Shown here in pieces: positions 5,925-5,953 of a stretch of 5,953 nt of DNA. The stretch is from Flavipsychrobacter stenotrophus (GTDB taxonomy: Bacteria; Bacteroidota; Bacteroidia; Chitinophagales; Chitinophagaceae), in assembly GCA_947372365.1 (NCBI GenBank), contig CANBTK010000141.1:1-5953 (forward strand), written 5' to 3'. A model generated the notes under the pieces. The model was not told the origin of the DNA and ran no database searches. It saw nothing but the letters and a program-made list of their open reading frames with translations. Every line of letters begins with the position of its first letter. The first letter of the stretch is position 1. Both the position numbers and the translations under genes were made by a program.

Positions 5925-5953
5925 AAAACCTAAATTAAACTTTCCACATTTGT

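Noticed and set aside
1..5953. A new defence, toxin or mobile system
   Set aside because: No nuclease, transposase, integrase, reverse transcriptase, toxin-antitoxin or CRISPR signature was seen; intact genes are secreted or envelope proteins.

Overview
The window reads as a piece of a Bacteroidota chromosome, most likely from a Chitinophagaceae-like lineage (inference). The main evidence is sorting signals of the type IX secretion system (T9SS). The largest gene ends in an intact type B (gliding-motility-associated, CHU_C-like) sorting domain, and a decayed type A sorting domain lies further left. Signal peptides ending in Ser-Gln, PKD modules and NHL repeats fit the same group. All recognisable coding sequence is on the minus strand, so the window is described right to left.

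Right part (about 2540-5953): a roughly 1,086-residue secreted protein. It has a signal peptide, an unassigned beta-rich N-terminal region, four ~90-residue CxxC(D/N)G repeats, three PKD-type modules, one Ig/PKD-like module and the type B sorting domain. A perfect 14-bp inverted repeat lies just upstream of its start, and a strong rho-independent terminator follows its stop.

Middle (988-2445): an intact multi-pass Wzx/MATE-fold polysaccharide flippase, probably its own transcription unit because the terminator separates it from the upstream gene.

Left part (1-987): a gene graveyard followed by an AT-richer gene. Directly after the flippase stop is the C-terminal end of a type A T9SS cargo protein. 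It is broken by a 12-20 nt micro-inversion, a +1 insertion and an apparent 4-nt tandem-repeat deletion; undoing these three events restores one continuous sorting domain. Next comes a noncoding block with two stem-loops (594-750), then the orphan C-terminal tail of a protein with IGGG/CN repeats that has no credible start. Thirty nucleotides later an NHL-repeat secreted protein begins and runs off the left edge. Hand-counted G+C is 104/270 in positions 1-270, against 48-53% in sampled lines of the two large genes, which suggests a rearrangement or transfer junction at about 600-950.

Functionally the window is surface/secretion biology: secreted or surface-anchored adhesin-like proteins plus one envelope polysaccharide transporter. 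I see no defence system, CRISPR array, tRNA, rRNA or complete mobile element. The most interesting item is the reconstructable micro-inversion in the decayed sorting domain.
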